Source of the DNA: Oceanihabitans sp. 2_MG-2023
GTDB taxonomy: Bacteria; Bacteroidota; Bacteroidia; Flavobacteriales; Flavobacteriaceae
Assembly: GCF_030547245.1 (NCBI RefSeq)
Contig: NZ_JAUOQT010000002.1
Location: 186,001-250,000, forward strand
Reading direction: 5' to 3'
Length of the DNA: 64,000 bases
The translations under genes were made by a program, and so were the position numbers. Under the pieces are notes generated by a model. That model was not told where the DNA came from and did not search any database. It saw only the letters and a program-made list of their open reading frames with translations. Positions 63,272 to 64,000 of this stretch are shown piece after piece (the stretch's first letter is position 1; each line of letters opens with the position of its first letter).

Positions 63272-64000
63272 TTAAAAATTGAATCCGAAACTACCAGTAA
63301 TACCAAATTTTCTTGCATCAGGATAATTCGTTTTATCTAAATAGTTTCCTCTAAAATTAAAATCGATTCGAAACACTTTAAATATATTATCTATACCAAA
63401 ACTATATTCATAATACGCTTTATTATTTGGTGCTGTATAAACTAAACCAGAAGCATTAAGTGCTCTGTTTTCTTTTGAAATTTCACCAACAACAGCTCTA
63501 AATCCTACTATTTCTCTCCAGTTTAGCTTACGCAAAAAAGGAATTCGAGAAAAAAAACGACCATTAAAATTATGTTGTATGTGCATGGATGCGTAGGTAT
63601 CTGTTACAAACTCGTAATAATCTAAATTAGAAAAGGTATTATATATAGAAAAATAACTTTGATTTCCTGGAACCACACTTAATAAACCTAATGGAACTTC
63701 GCCAAATGTTTTTCCTACTTCTAAAGTTGTATATAACCTTCCTAAACCACCGACAGACCAAGGTTGTAAGTAGGAAAACTGAAGCTTAGTATAGTCAAAA
63801 TCACTATTTATAACGCCTTTATCTCCTCTAGTAACCTGTGCAAATATTCTTGCAAAACCATCATTAGCTTCTCTACGTTCTACTCCATAACCTGTCATTT
63901 TTCTTTTTGGAAAATATGAAACAGATAAAGCACTTTCAAATTGTTTGATTTCCGATTCGGTAGTTGTTTGCGTTTCGTCTGTATAATAATCTAAACTAAA
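63272..64000 (-). CDS. DUF5686 family outer-membrane protein, C-terminal part (5' end outside window)
   Basis: The frame is open from the stop at 63272 to the right edge (243 codons seen). The internal ATG near 63898 is not the start, since upstream codons (SYFPKRK) continue the fold. Repeated aromatic strands and the ending ITGSFGFNF mark an outer-membrane beta-barrel, and YFPKRKMTGYGVERRE is like DUF5686, which often carries an N-terminal carboxypeptidase-like domain. Function unknown. Confidence 0.8.
   Translation of the reverse strand, partial: FSLDYYTDETQTTTESEIKQFESALSVSYFPKRKMTGYGVERREANDGFARIFAQVTRGDKGVINSDFDYTKLQFSYLQPWSVGGLGRLYTTLEVGKTFGEVPLGLLSVVPGNQSYFSIYNTFSNLDYYEFVTDTYASMHIQHNFNGRFFSRIPFLRKLNWREIVGFRAVVGEISKENRALNASGLVYTAPNNKAYYEYSFGIDNIFKVFRIDFNFRGNYLDKTNYPDARKFGITGSFGFNF

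Overview
The window is a low-G+C stretch of chromosome from a Bacteroidota bacterium, most probably a marine-type Flavobacteriaceae (relatives such as Lacinutrix, Olleya or Winogradskyella would fit, but I cannot fix the genus). The evidence is family markers (GLPGLI protein, DUF5686, flavobacterial outer-membrane barrels, a succinyl-ornithine-type arginine pathway, SAM-II riboswitch), Bacteroidota promoters of the TTG / TAnnTTTG kind, and dispersed flavobacterial intergenic repeats. No phage, insertion sequence or CRISPR array is visible.

Layout. 1-4213: end of a leucine operon (leuD fragment, leuB) followed by a divergent-motif PEP carboxylase. 4414-13596: nitrogen assimilation, with a porin-amt-glnB operon on the minus strand divergent from gltBD. 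13671-22920: a complete nine-gene arginine operon on the minus strand (GNAT acyltransferase, argG, argC, proC, argD, argF', argB, argE, argH). 23355-31866: a branched-chain amino acid operon ilvD-ilvB-ilvN-ilvC-ilvA-gapN. 32153-33556: metK with its own promoter and a SAM-II riboswitch. 33684-41280: an amine-oxidase pseudogene, tRNA-Tyr, a phosphoesterase, a GLPGLI/outer-membrane-receptor pair, a secreted protein and a deoxynucleoside kinase. 41432-45729: App1-type phosphatase, membrane pyrophosphatase and soluble pyrophosphatase.

46322-63266 is the most interesting part: it looks like a neutral-lipid storage island. A tightly packed five-gene operon encodes a wax-ester synthase/DGAT fused to an SCP2-like lipid-binding domain, two alpha/beta hydrolases, a three-domain glycerol-phosphate acyltransferase - HAD phosphatase - lysophosphatidate acyltransferase, and gpsA. 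Next come an ABC1 kinase, a TetR-like regulator, three phasin-like proteins (one with a long Lys/Ala tail like PhaF or the actinobacterial lipid-droplet protein TadA), a SARP/BTAD-type activator with a coiled-coil partner, and glpK-glpD. Two phasin-like promoters carry the same tandem heptamer TGYAACT at 11-bp period just upstream of the -7 box, which is the arrangement SARP regulators bind, and the SARP-like gene lies next to them. A second shared motif (TATGCAYGCATAACA) lies upstream of the wax-synthase operon and between the regulator pair and glpKD. I propose a self-contained system for making, coating, regulating and mobilising storage lipid. The product chemistry is inferred from sequence only.

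A family of intergenic repeats with GCGTTA...TAACGC ends occurs four times, and smaller palindromes are nested in two of them. One copy sits inside the arginine operon. The window ends within a DUF5686 gene.
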